64,000 nucleotides of DNA from Paraburkholderia graminis C4D1M (GTDB lineage Bacteria > Pseudomonadota > Gammaproteobacteria > Burkholderiales > Burkholderiaceae): NCBI RefSeq assembly GCF_000172415.1, contig NZ_ABLD01000001.1:372001-436000 (forward strand). The letters run 5' to 3'. This document shows positions 27,901-36,828 of this stretch, in pieces. A program made the translations under genes and the position numbers. Below the pieces are notes generated by a model, which ran no database searches, was not told the origin of the DNA, and saw nothing but the letters and a program-made list of their open reading frames with translations. Each line of letters opens with the position of its first letter. Position 1 is the first letter of the stretch.

Positions 27901-29473
27901 TCTCGGACGCACGTTCCTGCAGAGCGTCGAGCGTAGCCCGCACGCGCTCGCGCTCGTCGATGGCGATGTGCAACTGACCTACGCGCAGTGGCATCGCATG
28001 ATCCTGAGTGTCGCCGACGGTCTGCGCGAACTGGGCCTGCAACGCGGCGACCGGCTGCTCGTCGTGCTGCAAAACCGCTGGGAAATGGCGACGCTGCATT
28101 GGGCCGGACAGTTTGCAGGCATCGTCATCGTGCCGATCAACTGGCGCGCGAAGCCGGACGAACTGGACTACTGCGTGACCGACTCGGGAGCGAAGGCGAT
28201 CGTCTACGAACCCGTCAGCGCCGCTGCCGTCGCGCAGAGCGCCGCCGCACAAAAAGTGCCGCGCATCGGACTCGACGATGCTTCGGGTGCCACCGCCACG
28301 TTCGATACGCTCATCGTCGAACGAACGCGCAGCGGCGCTGCGAGCGACACGACGCACGCCACCGCCGACGACATCTCGCTGATCCTCTACACATCGGGCA
28401 CGACGGGCAAAGGGAAGGGCGTGCCGCGCCGGCATCGGCACGAACGCGCGGGCGCGCTCGCGCACGTCGCGCAAAACCTCTACCGGCGCGGCGAACGCAC
28501 GCTCGGCGTAATGCCGCTCTATCACACGATGGGCGTGCGCTCGCTGCTCGCCATGGCGCTCGTGGATGGCCTTTTCGTTTGCGTGCGGCGCTGGAACGCG
28601 AAGCTCGCGCTCGAATGCATCTCGAAGCACGCGCTCACCTGCCTCTATCTGGTCCCGACGCTTTATCACGATCTGCTTGCCGACAGCGCGTTCCCGAACA
28701 CGGATACCTCGTCGGTCAGAAAGCTCGGCTTCGCCGGCGCACCGATGAACGACGGCCTGCTCAAGCGCCTCTCGGCCGCGTTCGAGCCGGAGCTGTTCGT
28801 CAACCACTATGGTTCGTCCGAGGTCTACACGTTCAGCATCGATCAGGATGCAACCAGGAAACCCGGCAGCGCGGGCCGCGCGGGCATCAATACGCGGCTG
28901 CGCGTGGTGAAGCTCGATGCTCTTTCGCCCGATGAGCTCGCCGACACCGGCGAAGAAGGGCAGATCATCGTCGACCTGCTCGGCGACGAAGCTTTCGAAG
29001 GCTACTGGCATCGTCCGGACGCGGATGCGAAGAGCTTGCGCGACGGCTGGTACTTCACCGGAGACACAGGCTATCTCGACCGCGACGGCGATCTCTATGT
29101 GACGGGCCGCGTCGACGACATGATCATCAGCGGCGGAGAAAACATCTCGCCGGTGGATATCGAATCGCTGTTGTCGCTGCATCCCGCCGTCGACGAAGTC
29201 GCGGTCGCAGGCGTCAAGGACGAGCGCTGGGGCCAGCGCGTGGTTGCTTTCATCAAGCGCCGCGAGTACGTCGATTCGGAATCGCTCGATGCATGGTGCC
29301 GCCAGTCCGATCTCGTCAACTTCAAGCGTCCGCGCGATTACGTTTTCGTCGACGACATTCCGAAGTCGCCGGTCGGCAAGATTCTGCGCCGCAAGCTGCA
29401 AGCGGGCGAGTACACGACCGATTCGAATACGCAGGCCGCACGACCTGCAGAAACCACAATCACCAAGGAGTAA
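27893..29473 (+). CDS. hmfD: 2-furoyl-CoA synthetase (acyl-CoA ligase)
   Basis: The ATG at 27893 overlaps hmfC by 8 bp. The 526-residue ANL-superfamily ligase has the P-loop LYTSGTTGKGKGVPR, the YGSSEVYTF substrate/adenylate motif, YFTGDTGYLDRDGDLY, and the catalytic Lys of PKSPVGKILRR near the C-terminus. It activates an organic acid with ATP and CoA. Its place between the dehydrogenase subunits and hmfE matches the 2-furoate:CoA ligase HmfD of C. basilensis. Confidence 0.88.
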   Translation: MLDLGRTFLQSVERSPHALALVDGDVQLTYAQWHRMILSVADGLRELGLQRGDRLLVVLQNRWEMATLHWAGQFAGIVIVPINWRAKPDELDYCVTDSGAKAIVYEPVSAAAVAQSAAAQKVPRIGLDDASGATATFDTLIVERTRSGAASDTTHATADDISLILYTSGTTGKGKGVPRRHRHERAGALAHVAQNLYRRGERTLGVMPLYHTMGVRSLLAMALVDGLFVCVRRWNAKLALECISKHALTCLYLVPTLYHDLLADSAFPNTDTSSVRKLGFAGAPMNDGLLKRLSAAFEPELFVNHYGSSEVYTFSIDQDATRKPGSAGRAGINTRLRVVKLDALSPDELADTGEEGQIIVDLLGDEAFEGYWHRPDADAKSLRDGWYFTGDTGYLDRDGDLYVTGRVDDMIISGGENISPVDIESLLSLHPAVDEVAVAGVKDERWGQRVVAFIKRREYVDSESLDAWCRQSDLVNFKRPRDYVFVDDIPKSPVGKILRRKLQAGEYTTDSNTQAARPAETTITKE

Positions 29474-29479
29474 CCCACA

Positions 29480-30286
29480 ATGAGCGATCTCAACCACCGC
29501 GGCCAGACGCTGCTGCAAGATCTCGACGGCTTCTCGGTCGACATCGACGCGCAGCGCGAGCGCGCGGACATCGTGCTGCACCGTCCGCCGTTCAACGTCA
29601 TTTCGATGCACGCACGCGACCAGTTGCGCGCCGTGTTCGAAGCCCTCGACGAGGACGACCGCGTGCGCGTGATCGTCGTGCGCGCGAAGGGGGAGCACTT
29701 CTCGAGCGGCGGCGACATCAAGGGCTTTCTGGAAGCGTCGCCGGAACACGTATCGAAGCTCGCGTGGAATATCGCGGCGCCCGCGCGCTGCTCGAAACCG
29801 GTGATCGCGGCGAATCGCGGCTTCTGCTTCGGCGTGGGCTTCGAGTTGTCGCTGGCATGCGATTTCCGCATCGTCACCGATACGACGTTTTATGCGCTGC
29901 CGGAGCAGAAGCTCGGCCAGATTCCCGGCTCGGGCGGCTCGGCGCGTTTGCAGTCGATGGTCGGCATCGGCCGCACGAAGGACATCGTGATGCGCTCGCG
30001 CCGCATCCCGGGCAAGCAGGCGTACGACTGGGGCATCGCGGTGGACTGCGTAGCCGATGCGGAACTGGAGTCGGCGACCGATGCGCTCGTCGACGAACTG
30101 CGCGCGTTCTCGCCGCTCGCGCAACGCACCGCGAAGAAGCTGCTGAACGATACGGAAGACTCGCCGCTCTCGATTGCGATCGAACTCGAAGGGCATTGCT
30201 ATAGCCGGCTGCGCGCGTCGGACGATTTCCGCGAGGGAGTGGAGGCTTTCCACGGCAAGCGCAAACCGGTGTTTCGCGGCAGCTAG
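29480..30286 (+). CDS. hmfE: 2-oxoglutaroyl-CoA hydrolase, crotonase family
   Basis: AAGGAG at 29465-29470 precedes the ATG at 29480, 6 bp after hmfD. The 268-residue protein is a crotonase with the oxyanion-hole segments GEHFSSGGDIKGF (residues ~71-83) and ANRGFCFGVGFELSLACDFRI (residues ~113-133), and PEQKLGQIPGSGGSARL. In the furoate pathway the ring-opened product is hydrolysed to 2-oxoglutarate and CoA by HmfE, an enoyl-CoA-hydratase homologue. The generic alternative is an enoyl-CoA hydratase, but the context favours HmfE. Confidence 0.85.
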   Translation: MSDLNHRGQTLLQDLDGFSVDIDAQRERADIVLHRPPFNVISMHARDQLRAVFEALDEDDRVRVIVVRAKGEHFSSGGDIKGFLEASPEHVSKLAWNIAAPARCSKPVIAANRGFCFGVGFELSLACDFRIVTDTTFYALPEQKLGQIPGSGGSARLQSMVGIGRTKDIVMRSRRIPGKQAYDWGIAVDCVADAELESATDALVDELRAFSPLAQRTAKKLLNDTEDSPLSIAIELEGHCYSRLRASDDFREGVEAFHGKRKPVFRGS

Positions 30287-30399
30287 GCCCGAAGCACTCA
30301 GCCATCCGCAGCACAACAACAAACAAACATGACGCCGCGGACAACGGCTACCGGCAACACCTTGACGTTTCTGGCGACGTACATTGAAGGAGACAATTG

Positions 30400-31770
30400 A
30401 TGGAAACGACATTAGCTGGCGCGCGGAATACGGCGACGCAAAGCAATAGAAGCATTGTTATAGCCGCCGCCGCATCCTGTTTTGGATGGGCGCTCGACCT
30501 GTTTGACCTGTTCATTCTGCTGTATGTCGCGCCTGTCGTCGGCAAACTGTTCTTTCCATCGGATCATCCAACGCTGTCTCTCGCAGGCGTGTATGCGTCG
30601 TTCGCCGTGACGCTGCTGATGCGGCCCATCGGCTCCGCTCTCTTTGGATCGTACGCGGACCGGAATGGGCGCAAGCGTGCAATGCAGATTGCCGTGTTCG
30701 GCGTGGGCATAAGCACGGCCGTGTTTGGGACGCTGCCGACGATTGCACAGGCTGGTGTCATAGCGCCCATCCTGTTTGTGCTTCTTCGCCTGGTGCAGGG
30801 CGTGTTTGTGGGCGGTGTCGTTGCTTCCTCGCACACGTTGGGGACGGAATCCGTGCCGCCTCACTGGCGAGGCGCGGTTTCGGGCCTGATCGGCGGGGGT
30901 GGGGCCGGCATCGGCGGACTGCTTGCCTCTATTGTCTTTTTCATCGCGTCGGCGCTGTTTCCGGGTCCGCAATTCGAAGTGTGGGGATGGCGCGTCATGT
31001 TCTTTGCCGGATTGATAACCTCGCTCCTCGGCGCGCTGTTGTTCCTGAGACTCGAGGAGTCTCCGTTCTGGAAAGAGCAGCATGCGCGAAAGGCTGCACG
31101 CAAGGCCGCCGTGTCGAAGCAATCTTCGCCGCTGCGAACACTCTTTTCCTCCGAATATCGCCGGGTCATGATCGTCAACGTCATCATGACAACGTCTAGC
31201 GGTGCGGGTTATTACCTCTGCTCTGGCTATTTGCCGACCTTCCTGAAGGTCGTCAAGCACCTGCCGAACGGTACGACTTCAACCATTCTCATGGCGACTG
31301 GTTTGCTTTCAATAGCAGCAGCGATAGCAATCGGTGCGGCGAGTGACTTTTTCGGCCGAAAGAAAGTATTCATCGGAGCGGGCGTTCTGCGCCTTGCACT
31401 GCTTCCCATCCTGTACATATTGATGACGAAGACAGACAGCGTGCCTCTATTGGCGGGCTACACGCTGCTCCTCGCAGTTCTAGGCGGGGCAAGTTACGCG
31501 CCGCTGCTGATCTTTCTGAATGAGCGCTTCCCCACAGCGATTCGGGCGAGCGGCACCGGGCTTTCGTGGAATATCGGATTTGCGCTTGGCGGCATGATGC
31601 CGACGTTCGTCTCGCTTCTCTCAGCAAGCGAGCAGCAGTTGCCCGCGACGCTGTCGTGGTTTCTTCTCGGTGTTTCGGCGCTCTTCCTCGTCGGGGCATT
31701 CATCGTCCCGGAAACACGAGGCAATCTGGAGGCGAGCCGAAGAAGCGAAGCCGGCATGCCTGGAGCGTGA
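30400..31770 (+). CDS. MFS transporter, probable furan carboxylate uptake
   Basis: GAAGGAGA at 30386-30393 precedes the ATG at 30400. The 456-residue protein has 12 predicted membrane helices. It shows MFS motif A-like loops (GSYADRNGRKRAM after helix 2 and SDFFGRKKVF after helix 8) and an early WALDLFDLFIL helix typical of metabolite:H+ symporters. It follows hmfE by 113 bp on the same strand. MFS carriers (HmfT) accompany hmf genes elsewhere, so uptake of furoate or FDCA is likely but inferred. Confidence 0.88.
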   Translation: METTLAGARNTATQSNRSIVIAAAASCFGWALDLFDLFILLYVAPVVGKLFFPSDHPTLSLAGVYASFAVTLLMRPIGSALFGSYADRNGRKRAMQIAVFGVGISTAVFGTLPTIAQAGVIAPILFVLLRLVQGVFVGGVVASSHTLGTESVPPHWRGAVSGLIGGGGAGIGGLLASIVFFIASALFPGPQFEVWGWRVMFFAGLITSLLGALLFLRLEESPFWKEQHARKAARKAAVSKQSSPLRTLFSSEYRRVMIVNVIMTTSSGAGYYLCSGYLPTFLKVVKHLPNGTTSTILMATGLLSIAAAIAIGAASDFFGRKKVFIGAGVLRLALLPILYILMTKTDSVPLLAGYTLLLAVLGGASYAPLLIFLNERFPTAIRASGTGLSWNIGFALGGMMPTFVSLLSASEQQLPATLSWFLLGVSALFLVGAFIVPETRGNLEASRRSEAGMPGA

Positions 31771-31842
31771 CGATTAGCGATGCGAAGCTTTGGTGCTGGA
31801 CGGGCGACTGACGAAACTCTGACTGTTTTTCAAAAGACACGT

Positions 31843-33513
31843 ATGGCAAACGAAAACCGGGACATTACCGGCGCACGCATCCTGGTCGATGCATTGCGTG
31901 CGCAGTCGGTCAACACGATCTTCACCGTTCCAGGCGAGAGCTTTTTGGCGGTGCTGGACGCTCTGTACGATGTCGCAGATGACATCAAGCTCGTGGTTTG
32001 CAGGCACGAGAGTGGAGCCGCGAACATGGCGGAGGCGCATGGCAAGCTGACCAATCGACCTGGCGTCTGTTTCGTGACGCGAGGGCCAGGGGCGACAAAC
32101 GCATCAATCGGAATACACACCGCGCGGCAAGATTCCACGCCCATGATCGTTTTTGTTGGGCAAGTCGCACGCGATACGCTCGAGAGGGAAGCGTGGCAGG
32201 AAATCGACTACCGGCAGATGTTTGGTCAGGTGGCCAAGTGGGTCACTCAAATCGATTCGGCAGCCCGGATCCCCGAGTTGATCAGCCGCGCCTTCCACGT
32301 CGCAACGTCGGGTCGTCCGGGGCCTGTGGTGATCGCCTTGCCGGAAGACATGCTCGTTGAAACCGCACCAGTAGAAAAGGCCGTGCCCCCACTCCCTTAT
32401 CAGACGATCACCATGCAACCGGCGAGCGAACAGTTGGCCCGCGTTGAGAAGCTGCTGTCCGAGGCATGCAAGCCGATCGTTCTTCTCGGCGGCGGGGCCT
32501 GGAGCCGCGAGGCCTGCGACGATCTCCGCCAGTTCGTGACCAGGTTCGATTTGCCGGTTGTCTGCACATTCCGGCGACAAGACCTGTATGACAACCGCGA
32601 TCGACATTACGCCGGCGAAGCGGGTCTGGGAATGGACCCGGCGCTTGCCGCGCGCTTACGGGAAGCGGATTTGCTGCTTGCGATTGGACCTCGCCTCGGC
32701 GAGACGAGCACCCTCGGCTACGAGCTTTTTTCTATCCCAACGCCCGCAGTGAAGCTCGTGCATGTGCATCGCGACGCGAACGAACTGGGACGTGTGTACC
32801 GGGCGGATCTCCCCATCAATTCGGGTATGGCGGAATTCGCGCGCGCCGTCGCCAGGCTTGAATCGCCGAACAAGCCCGTGTGGACCGATTGGACGCAGGC
32901 CGCGCACGCCGACTATGAGGCTCGACGCGCGCCTCCCCCTAATAGCGGTTCAATCGATCTGGGCGCTGTCATGGCTCACATCGACGAAGCGTTGCCCGAG
33001 GATGCGATCGTAAGCAACGGCGCGGGCAACTATACACTCTGGGTTCAACGATTCTTCCGTTATCGCGGTTGGCGCACTCAGCTTGCTCCAACGAGTGGCG
33101 CGATGGGATATGGATTGCCCGCCGCCATCGCCGCGGCGCTTCAGAAACCTGATCGGCCTGCGGTCTGTTTCGCTGGAGATGGATGCTTCCTCATGACCGG
33201 TCAGGAACTGGCAACTGCCGTGCAGTACGATGCGCGAGTCATTGTGATCGTTGTCGATAACGGCATGTACGGCAGCATTCGAATGCATCAGCATCGTCAC
33301 TATCCTGGACGGGTCATTGGCACGACATTGCAGAGTCCCGATTTTGTCGGACTTGCCCGCGCTTATGGTGCTTACGCGGAAAGCGTTGAGCGCACGGTGG
33401 ACTTTCCAGACGCATTCCAACGCGCACGCGAGGCAGGCCGCCCGGCAGTTCTCGTCCTGCGCACCGATCCCAACCTGCTCACGCCAAATATGATTATCGG
33501 TCCGGGGGTCTGA
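31843..33513 (+). CDS. thiamine-pyrophosphate enzyme (acetolactate synthase-like / 2-oxoacid decarboxylase-like)
   Basis: The ATG at 31843 gives 556 residues; the frame opens at 31780 but that start adds a segment without homology. The protein has the PYR domain with the ThDP-activating Glu (VVCRHESGAANMA), a central domain, and the PP domain with the Mg/ThDP site GDG...DN (FAGDGCFLMTG..., VVDNGMYGS). It is closest in feel to ALS large-subunit-like proteins that lack the regulatory subunit. Its stop overlaps the start of a 2-hydroxyacid oxidase gene (TGATG). The pair could oxidise a 2-hydroxyacid and decarboxylate the resulting 2-oxoacid to an aldehyde. The substrate is unknown. Confidence 0.85.
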   Translation: MANENRDITGARILVDALRAQSVNTIFTVPGESFLAVLDALYDVADDIKLVVCRHESGAANMAEAHGKLTNRPGVCFVTRGPGATNASIGIHTARQDSTPMIVFVGQVARDTLEREAWQEIDYRQMFGQVAKWVTQIDSAARIPELISRAFHVATSGRPGPVVIALPEDMLVETAPVEKAVPPLPYQTITMQPASEQLARVEKLLSEACKPIVLLGGGAWSREACDDLRQFVTRFDLPVVCTFRRQDLYDNRDRHYAGEAGLGMDPALAARLREADLLLAIGPRLGETSTLGYELFSIPTPAVKLVHVHRDANELGRVYRADLPINSGMAEFARAVARLESPNKPVWTDWTQAAHADYEARRAPPPNSGSIDLGAVMAHIDEALPEDAIVSNGAGNYTLWVQRFFRYRGWRTQLAPTSGAMGYGLPAAIAAALQKPDRPAVCFAGDGCFLMTGQELATAVQYDARVIVIVVDNGMYGSIRMHQHRHYPGRVIGTTLQSPDFVGLARAYGAYAESVERTVDFPDAFQRAREAGRPAVLVLRTDPNLLTPNMIIGPGV

Positions 33514-34691
33514 TGCGTCTCAGCAATCACCTGTCGATCGCGGACCTGGAGCGAAGCGCGTCCCGGCGGCTGCCGGCCAGCATTTTCGGCTATGTAAGCG
33601 GTGGGGCGGAAGACCACCGCGCCGTAGTGGGAAACCGCACGGCTTTCAATCGCTGGGTACTCGTACCGAGAATGCTTACTGGCGTCGCCGAGCGCTCGCA
33701 GGAAGTGGAGATTTTTGGGCAACGTTACACGTCGCCGGTGGGAATAGCGCCGATGGGGCTCGCCGGGCTCTGTGCCTATGAGGGTGACCTGCAACTCGCG
33801 GCGGCCGCTCGCGACGCGAAAGTGCCCTTCGTTCTGAGCGCAGCGTCGACCGTTCCCCTCGAAAAGGTGGCAATGGCAGCACCCGGCAGTTGGTATCAGG
33901 GGTATTTGAGTGCCGACCGATCGACGATCACGCCATTGCTCGCGCGTATCGAAAGGGCCGGGTTCGGTGTTCTTGTGATTACTGTTGACGTGCCATTGGC
34001 CGCGCAACGGGAAAACGAACTGCGCAACGGTTTCAGCGTACCGCTGCGGCTAAGCCGCCGCCTGGTCTATGGTGGTCTGGCAAGGCCCAGATGGCTTCTG
34101 TCGACGTTTGGACGCACGCTGCTTACGCAAGGTGTTCCGCATTTCGAAAACTTCACGGCCAACCGGGGCGGACCGATCATCACCGGCGCGACCGGCGACC
34201 ACCGCAGTGGCCGTGCAGCGCTCTGCTGGAACGACATCCACTGGATTCGAAGTCAGTGGAAAGGGACTCTGGTGGTGAAGGGAATCCTTCATCCCGACGA
34301 TGCCCTGCGGGCCAAACAGGCAGGCGCGGACGGCATTATTGTCTCTAATCACGGCGGGCGGCAGCTCGACGGCGCGCTTGCAACGCTCGATGCGCTTCCG
34401 GCCATTACTGCCGTTGCCGGCGACATGCCGGTTATCCTCGACAGTGGCGTTCGCCGCGGCACAGACGTTATAAAGGCGCTGTCGCTGGGAGCGCGTATGG
34501 TCCTCGTGGGCAGACCAGCGATGTACGGCCTGGCCGTCGGCGGTCATGCGGGCGTTCGGCATGCGTTGCAGTTGCTAAGAAGAGAGATCGACGTAGACCT
34601 CGCATTGCTGGGATGTCCGAGGATCGAGAAGCTCAATAGGGACTTTGTTGTGCAGGTTTCGCGTGAGTCGTGGCATGCGGCTCATGGATAG
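33513..34691 (+). CDS. FMN-dependent alpha-hydroxy-acid oxidase/dehydrogenase
   Basis: The ATG at 33513 shares one base with the preceding stop. The 392-residue (beta/alpha)8 flavoprotein matches the lactate/mandelate/glycolate oxidase family. Visible sites are GGAEDHRAV near residue 30, Lys256 (VVKGILHP), and the catalytic His280 and Arg283 in VSNHGGRQLDGA. The FMN-phosphate region is LDSGVRRGTDVIKALSLGA. The insert at residues ~180-215 recalls the loop that membrane-associated mandelate or lactate dehydrogenases use. Coupling to the TPP enzyme makes a mandelate-pathway-like sequence plausible. Confidence 0.9.
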   Translation: MRLSNHLSIADLERSASRRLPASIFGYVSGGAEDHRAVVGNRTAFNRWVLVPRMLTGVAERSQEVEIFGQRYTSPVGIAPMGLAGLCAYEGDLQLAAAARDAKVPFVLSAASTVPLEKVAMAAPGSWYQGYLSADRSTITPLLARIERAGFGVLVITVDVPLAAQRENELRNGFSVPLRLSRRLVYGGLARPRWLLSTFGRTLLTQGVPHFENFTANRGGPIITGATGDHRSGRAALCWNDIHWIRSQWKGTLVVKGILHPDDALRAKQAGADGIIVSNHGGRQLDGALATLDALPAITAVAGDMPVILDSGVRRGTDVIKALSLGARMVLVGRPAMYGLAVGGHAGVRHALQLLRREIDVDLALLGCPRIEKLNRDFVVQVSRESWHAAHG

Positions 34692-34710
34692 TGAATATCT
34701 GCCCATGCAA

Positions 34711-35505
34711 TCACGCAATTGAACGAACCACGCCCCCATCGACACGCAACGCTGCACCCGTCGTTGCGGACGCCTGCTCAGAGCATGCATACACAACCAT
34801 GTTCGCAACTTCGTCCGTAGTGGCGAAACGATTGATCAGCGATGTGGGCCGCGAGTTCTTCAGGAACTGTTGTTCAGCCTGCTCTTGCGTGATCCCTTGC
34901 TCTCGCGCGGTCGCCTTCATCCAGTTCGAAAGGATCTCAGAGTTGGTCGGGCCGGGCAGCACGGCATTGACGGTCACGCCTGTACCGGCAACCAGTTCGG
35001 CCAGCCCCCTCGACACCGCGAGCATCGCGGTCTTGGTCACGCCGTAGTCGATCATTTCTTTCGGGATATTCAGCCCTGACTCGCTACTGACGAACACGAC
35101 GCGCCCCCAGCCCTGCTTCGCCATTTTGGGCACGTAATAGCGGGCGGTGCGAACGCCGCTCATCACGTTGAGCTGGAAGAGGTCGAGCCATTCGCTGTCG
35201 TCCTGTGCGAAAAAGTCGTTTAGCCGCGCTGTCCCTGCGTTGTTGACAAGAATGTCGGCCTCCGGCGCGTGTGCAAACAGGGCCGCGCAGCGTTCGGGTG
35301 TCGCGACGTCGGCGGCAATGCCGGTCAATTCCGCAGTCGGCAGAATGGCGCGCATCTCGCGCAGCGCAGCATCGACCCGCTCCTGGGTTCGGCCATTAAG
35401 TACGACCGCAGCGCCCGCGCGCGCGAGCCCTTCGGCAATTGCCCGTCCGATGCCGGCAGTGGAGCCCGTAACGATTGCCTTGCGGCCATTGAGTTCGATC
35501 TTCAT
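34711..35505 (-). CDS. short-chain dehydrogenase/reductase
   Basis: From the ATG at 35505 (GGAGAT upstream) the 264-residue SDR shows the Rossmann motif TGSTAGIGRAIAEGLA (residues ~13-28), NNAG, the catalytic Ser in VVFVSSESG and Tyr-x3-Lys in YGVTKTAM, and a C-terminal GAALRVDGGVV. It uses NAD(P)H; the substrate is not readable. It is the last gene of a three-gene minus-strand set with two SRPBCC proteins (5-bp and 27-bp spacers). It converges on the end of the hydroxy-acid oxidase gene. Confidence 0.9.
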   Translation of the reverse strand: MKIELNGRKAIVTGSTAGIGRAIAEGLARAGAAVVLNGRTQERVDAALREMRAILPTAELTGIAADVATPERCAALFAHAPEADILVNNAGTARLNDFFAQDDSEWLDLFQLNVMSGVRTARYYVPKMAKQGWGRVVFVSSESGLNIPKEMIDYGVTKTAMLAVSRGLAELVAGTGVTVNAVLPGPTNSEILSNWMKATAREQGITQEQAEQQFLKNSRPTSLINRFATTDEVANMVVYACSEQASATTGAALRVDGGVVRSIA

Positions 35506-35510
35506 AGCGC

Positions 35511-36014
35511 TTATCTCCGTTCTGCTTCTAGTTCTGCTTCGGCGGCCCGGGCAAGGCACTCGACCCAATCCTGGTGATAGCGATAGAGCGCGCCAGGATG
35601 TCTGCTACCGATCAGTTCCACAAAGAACTGGCCTTGCTGTGTCTCTTCGGTCAGCAGGTGACAACCTTCTTTCGTTGGCGTGATCACCCAGCCGTGATAG
35701 GCGCTCGAACCCGTTTCATCGCCATCGACCGTTGTGGCCCACGCGAGCCGGCGATTCGGCACGCATTCAGTGACGACCAGTGACATCGGATAGCCGACCG
35801 TCACGCGGCTGTAGCGTGTGCCGAGCGCGAGTTCCGACTCGCCGGACAATATCCGGACCTGATCTTCGGCCGGAAAGTATCGCGACCAGCGCTCCGCGTC
35901 GACGAGCAGTTTCCAAACCACTTGCGGTGGCGCTTTCACGTCGATGTCGTTGAGCGCGTAAATTGCCGAGGTACGCGGGTCATAGCGTTCCGGCCAGTTG
36001 ACTTTGTCGATCAT
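35511..36014 (-). CDS. SRPBCC (polyketide cyclase/START-like) protein, copy 1
   Basis: The 167-residue protein fits a single SRPBCC ligand-binding fold: NDIDVKAPPQVVWKLLVDAERWSRYFP at residues ~23-49, then a strand-rich core and a long C-terminal helix. It shares the block HGWVITPTKEGCHLLTEET with the next gene product (HAWIITPTASGCHLWTEET), so the two are tandem paralogues. Such proteins bind hydrophobic ligands or catalyse cyclisation or dehydration. No catalytic residues can be named. Confidence 0.8.
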   Translation of the reverse strand: MIDKVNWPERYDPRTSAIYALNDIDVKAPPQVVWKLLVDAERWSRYFPAEDQVRILSGESELALGTRYSRVTVGYPMSLVVTECVPNRRLAWATTVDGDETGSSAYHGWVITPTKEGCHLLTEETQQGQFFVELIGSRHPGALYRYHQDWVECLARAAEAELEAERR

Positions 36015-36041
36015 GTATCGAATCCCTCTTTTTCGGTTGGG

Positions 36042-36536
36042 TTAGCCGCGGGAATGCTCACGCGCGGTGGCGATCTCCGCGAGGTTCCTGAGCAGCTTCT
36101 CGTGGGTGAGCCAGAACACATCGGGTGCCTGCTTCGCGAGTTCCAGCCAGTGCGGTCCCTGCATCGTCTCTTCGGTCCACAGATGACACCCGCTTGCGGT
36201 AGGCGTGATGATCCAGGCGTGGTAGGCCCTGGACGTTGTGGAGACCTTGGGATAGCCGCCCCACGCGATGCGGGTCATCGGCTCGAACTCCTGCACGGAT
36301 GCGAAGACGTCCTGGCCGGCGAGGTTCGTCTCGAATGTCGTACCAAGGCCAAAGTGATCGCCTCCGTCAAGCGGCTGCACGTGCTGAACGCCGGGATAGA
36401 AAGCTGGCCAGGAGTCGAAATCGGTGAGCAGGGACCAGATTGTTTCGACGGATGCCGAGACCTCGAGCTCGTTGGTGAAATGGATCGGAGAGCGGCTCGG
36501 TTTCATCTCCTCGGGCCACTTGATTGTTTCGTACAT
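36042..36536 (-). CDS. SRPBCC (polyketide cyclase/START-like) protein, copy 2
   Basis: The 164-residue paralogue of the preceding entry starts MYETIKWPEEM and has the SRPBCC core ELEVSASVETIWSLLTDFDSWPAFYP. It is the promoter-proximal gene of the set. It is divergent from a LysR regulator, with a 292-bp intergenic region that contains two LysR-type inverted repeats. Confidence 0.8.
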   Translation of the reverse strand: MYETIKWPEEMKPSRSPIHFTNELEVSASVETIWSLLTDFDSWPAFYPGVQHVQPLDGGDHFGLGTTFETNLAGQDVFASVQEFEPMTRIAWGGYPKVSTTSRAYHAWIITPTASGCHLWTEETMQGPHWLELAKQAPDVFWLTHEKLLRNLAEIATAREHSRG

Positions 36537-36750
36537 GGTGGTTCTCTAACGGGTGAGCGATGGATTGATGCTGCCGAGTGAGGCCCGGCGCGGGACTCAC
36601 TCGGGTTTGATGAGATCCTGGAAGATGAGCGGCGCCCAGTTGCGGCCTCTCGCCTGTACGAGCGAGCCGCCTACGCGGAGCGAGCCCCGTTCATCTTTGT
36701 TCTCCTGCTTTGAGTTAGCTTGCGGAGAATAGTAATTTGCGCCGAATCGA

Positions 36751-36795
36751 ATGATAATCACGCTAACTATCATAGGATCTATTCCAAACTGGAAT
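36751..36795. promoter_or_regulatory. two LysR-type inverted repeats
   Basis: ATGATA-N11-TATCAT lies at 36751-36773 and ATTCCA-AAC-TGGAAT at 36781-36795, the latter containing a T-N11-A motif. Both are 30-80 bp before the LysR start codon. They fit the recognition and activation sites of that regulator acting on the divergent SRPBCC/SDR genes. Confidence 0.6.
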
Positions 36796-36828
36796 TAGTT
36801 GACGAATGGACGTAGCCGGAGTCGCGGG

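Noticed and set aside
27479-30412. 977-codon open frame on the minus strand
   Set aside because: It is antisense to hmfC, hmfD and hmfE, has an Arg/Ala-rich translation and no recognisable motif.
30400-31770. efflux role for the MFS protein after hmfE
   Set aside because: The helix-1 sequence and loop motifs fit metabolite:H+ symporters better than drug exporters, and the catabolic context favours uptake.
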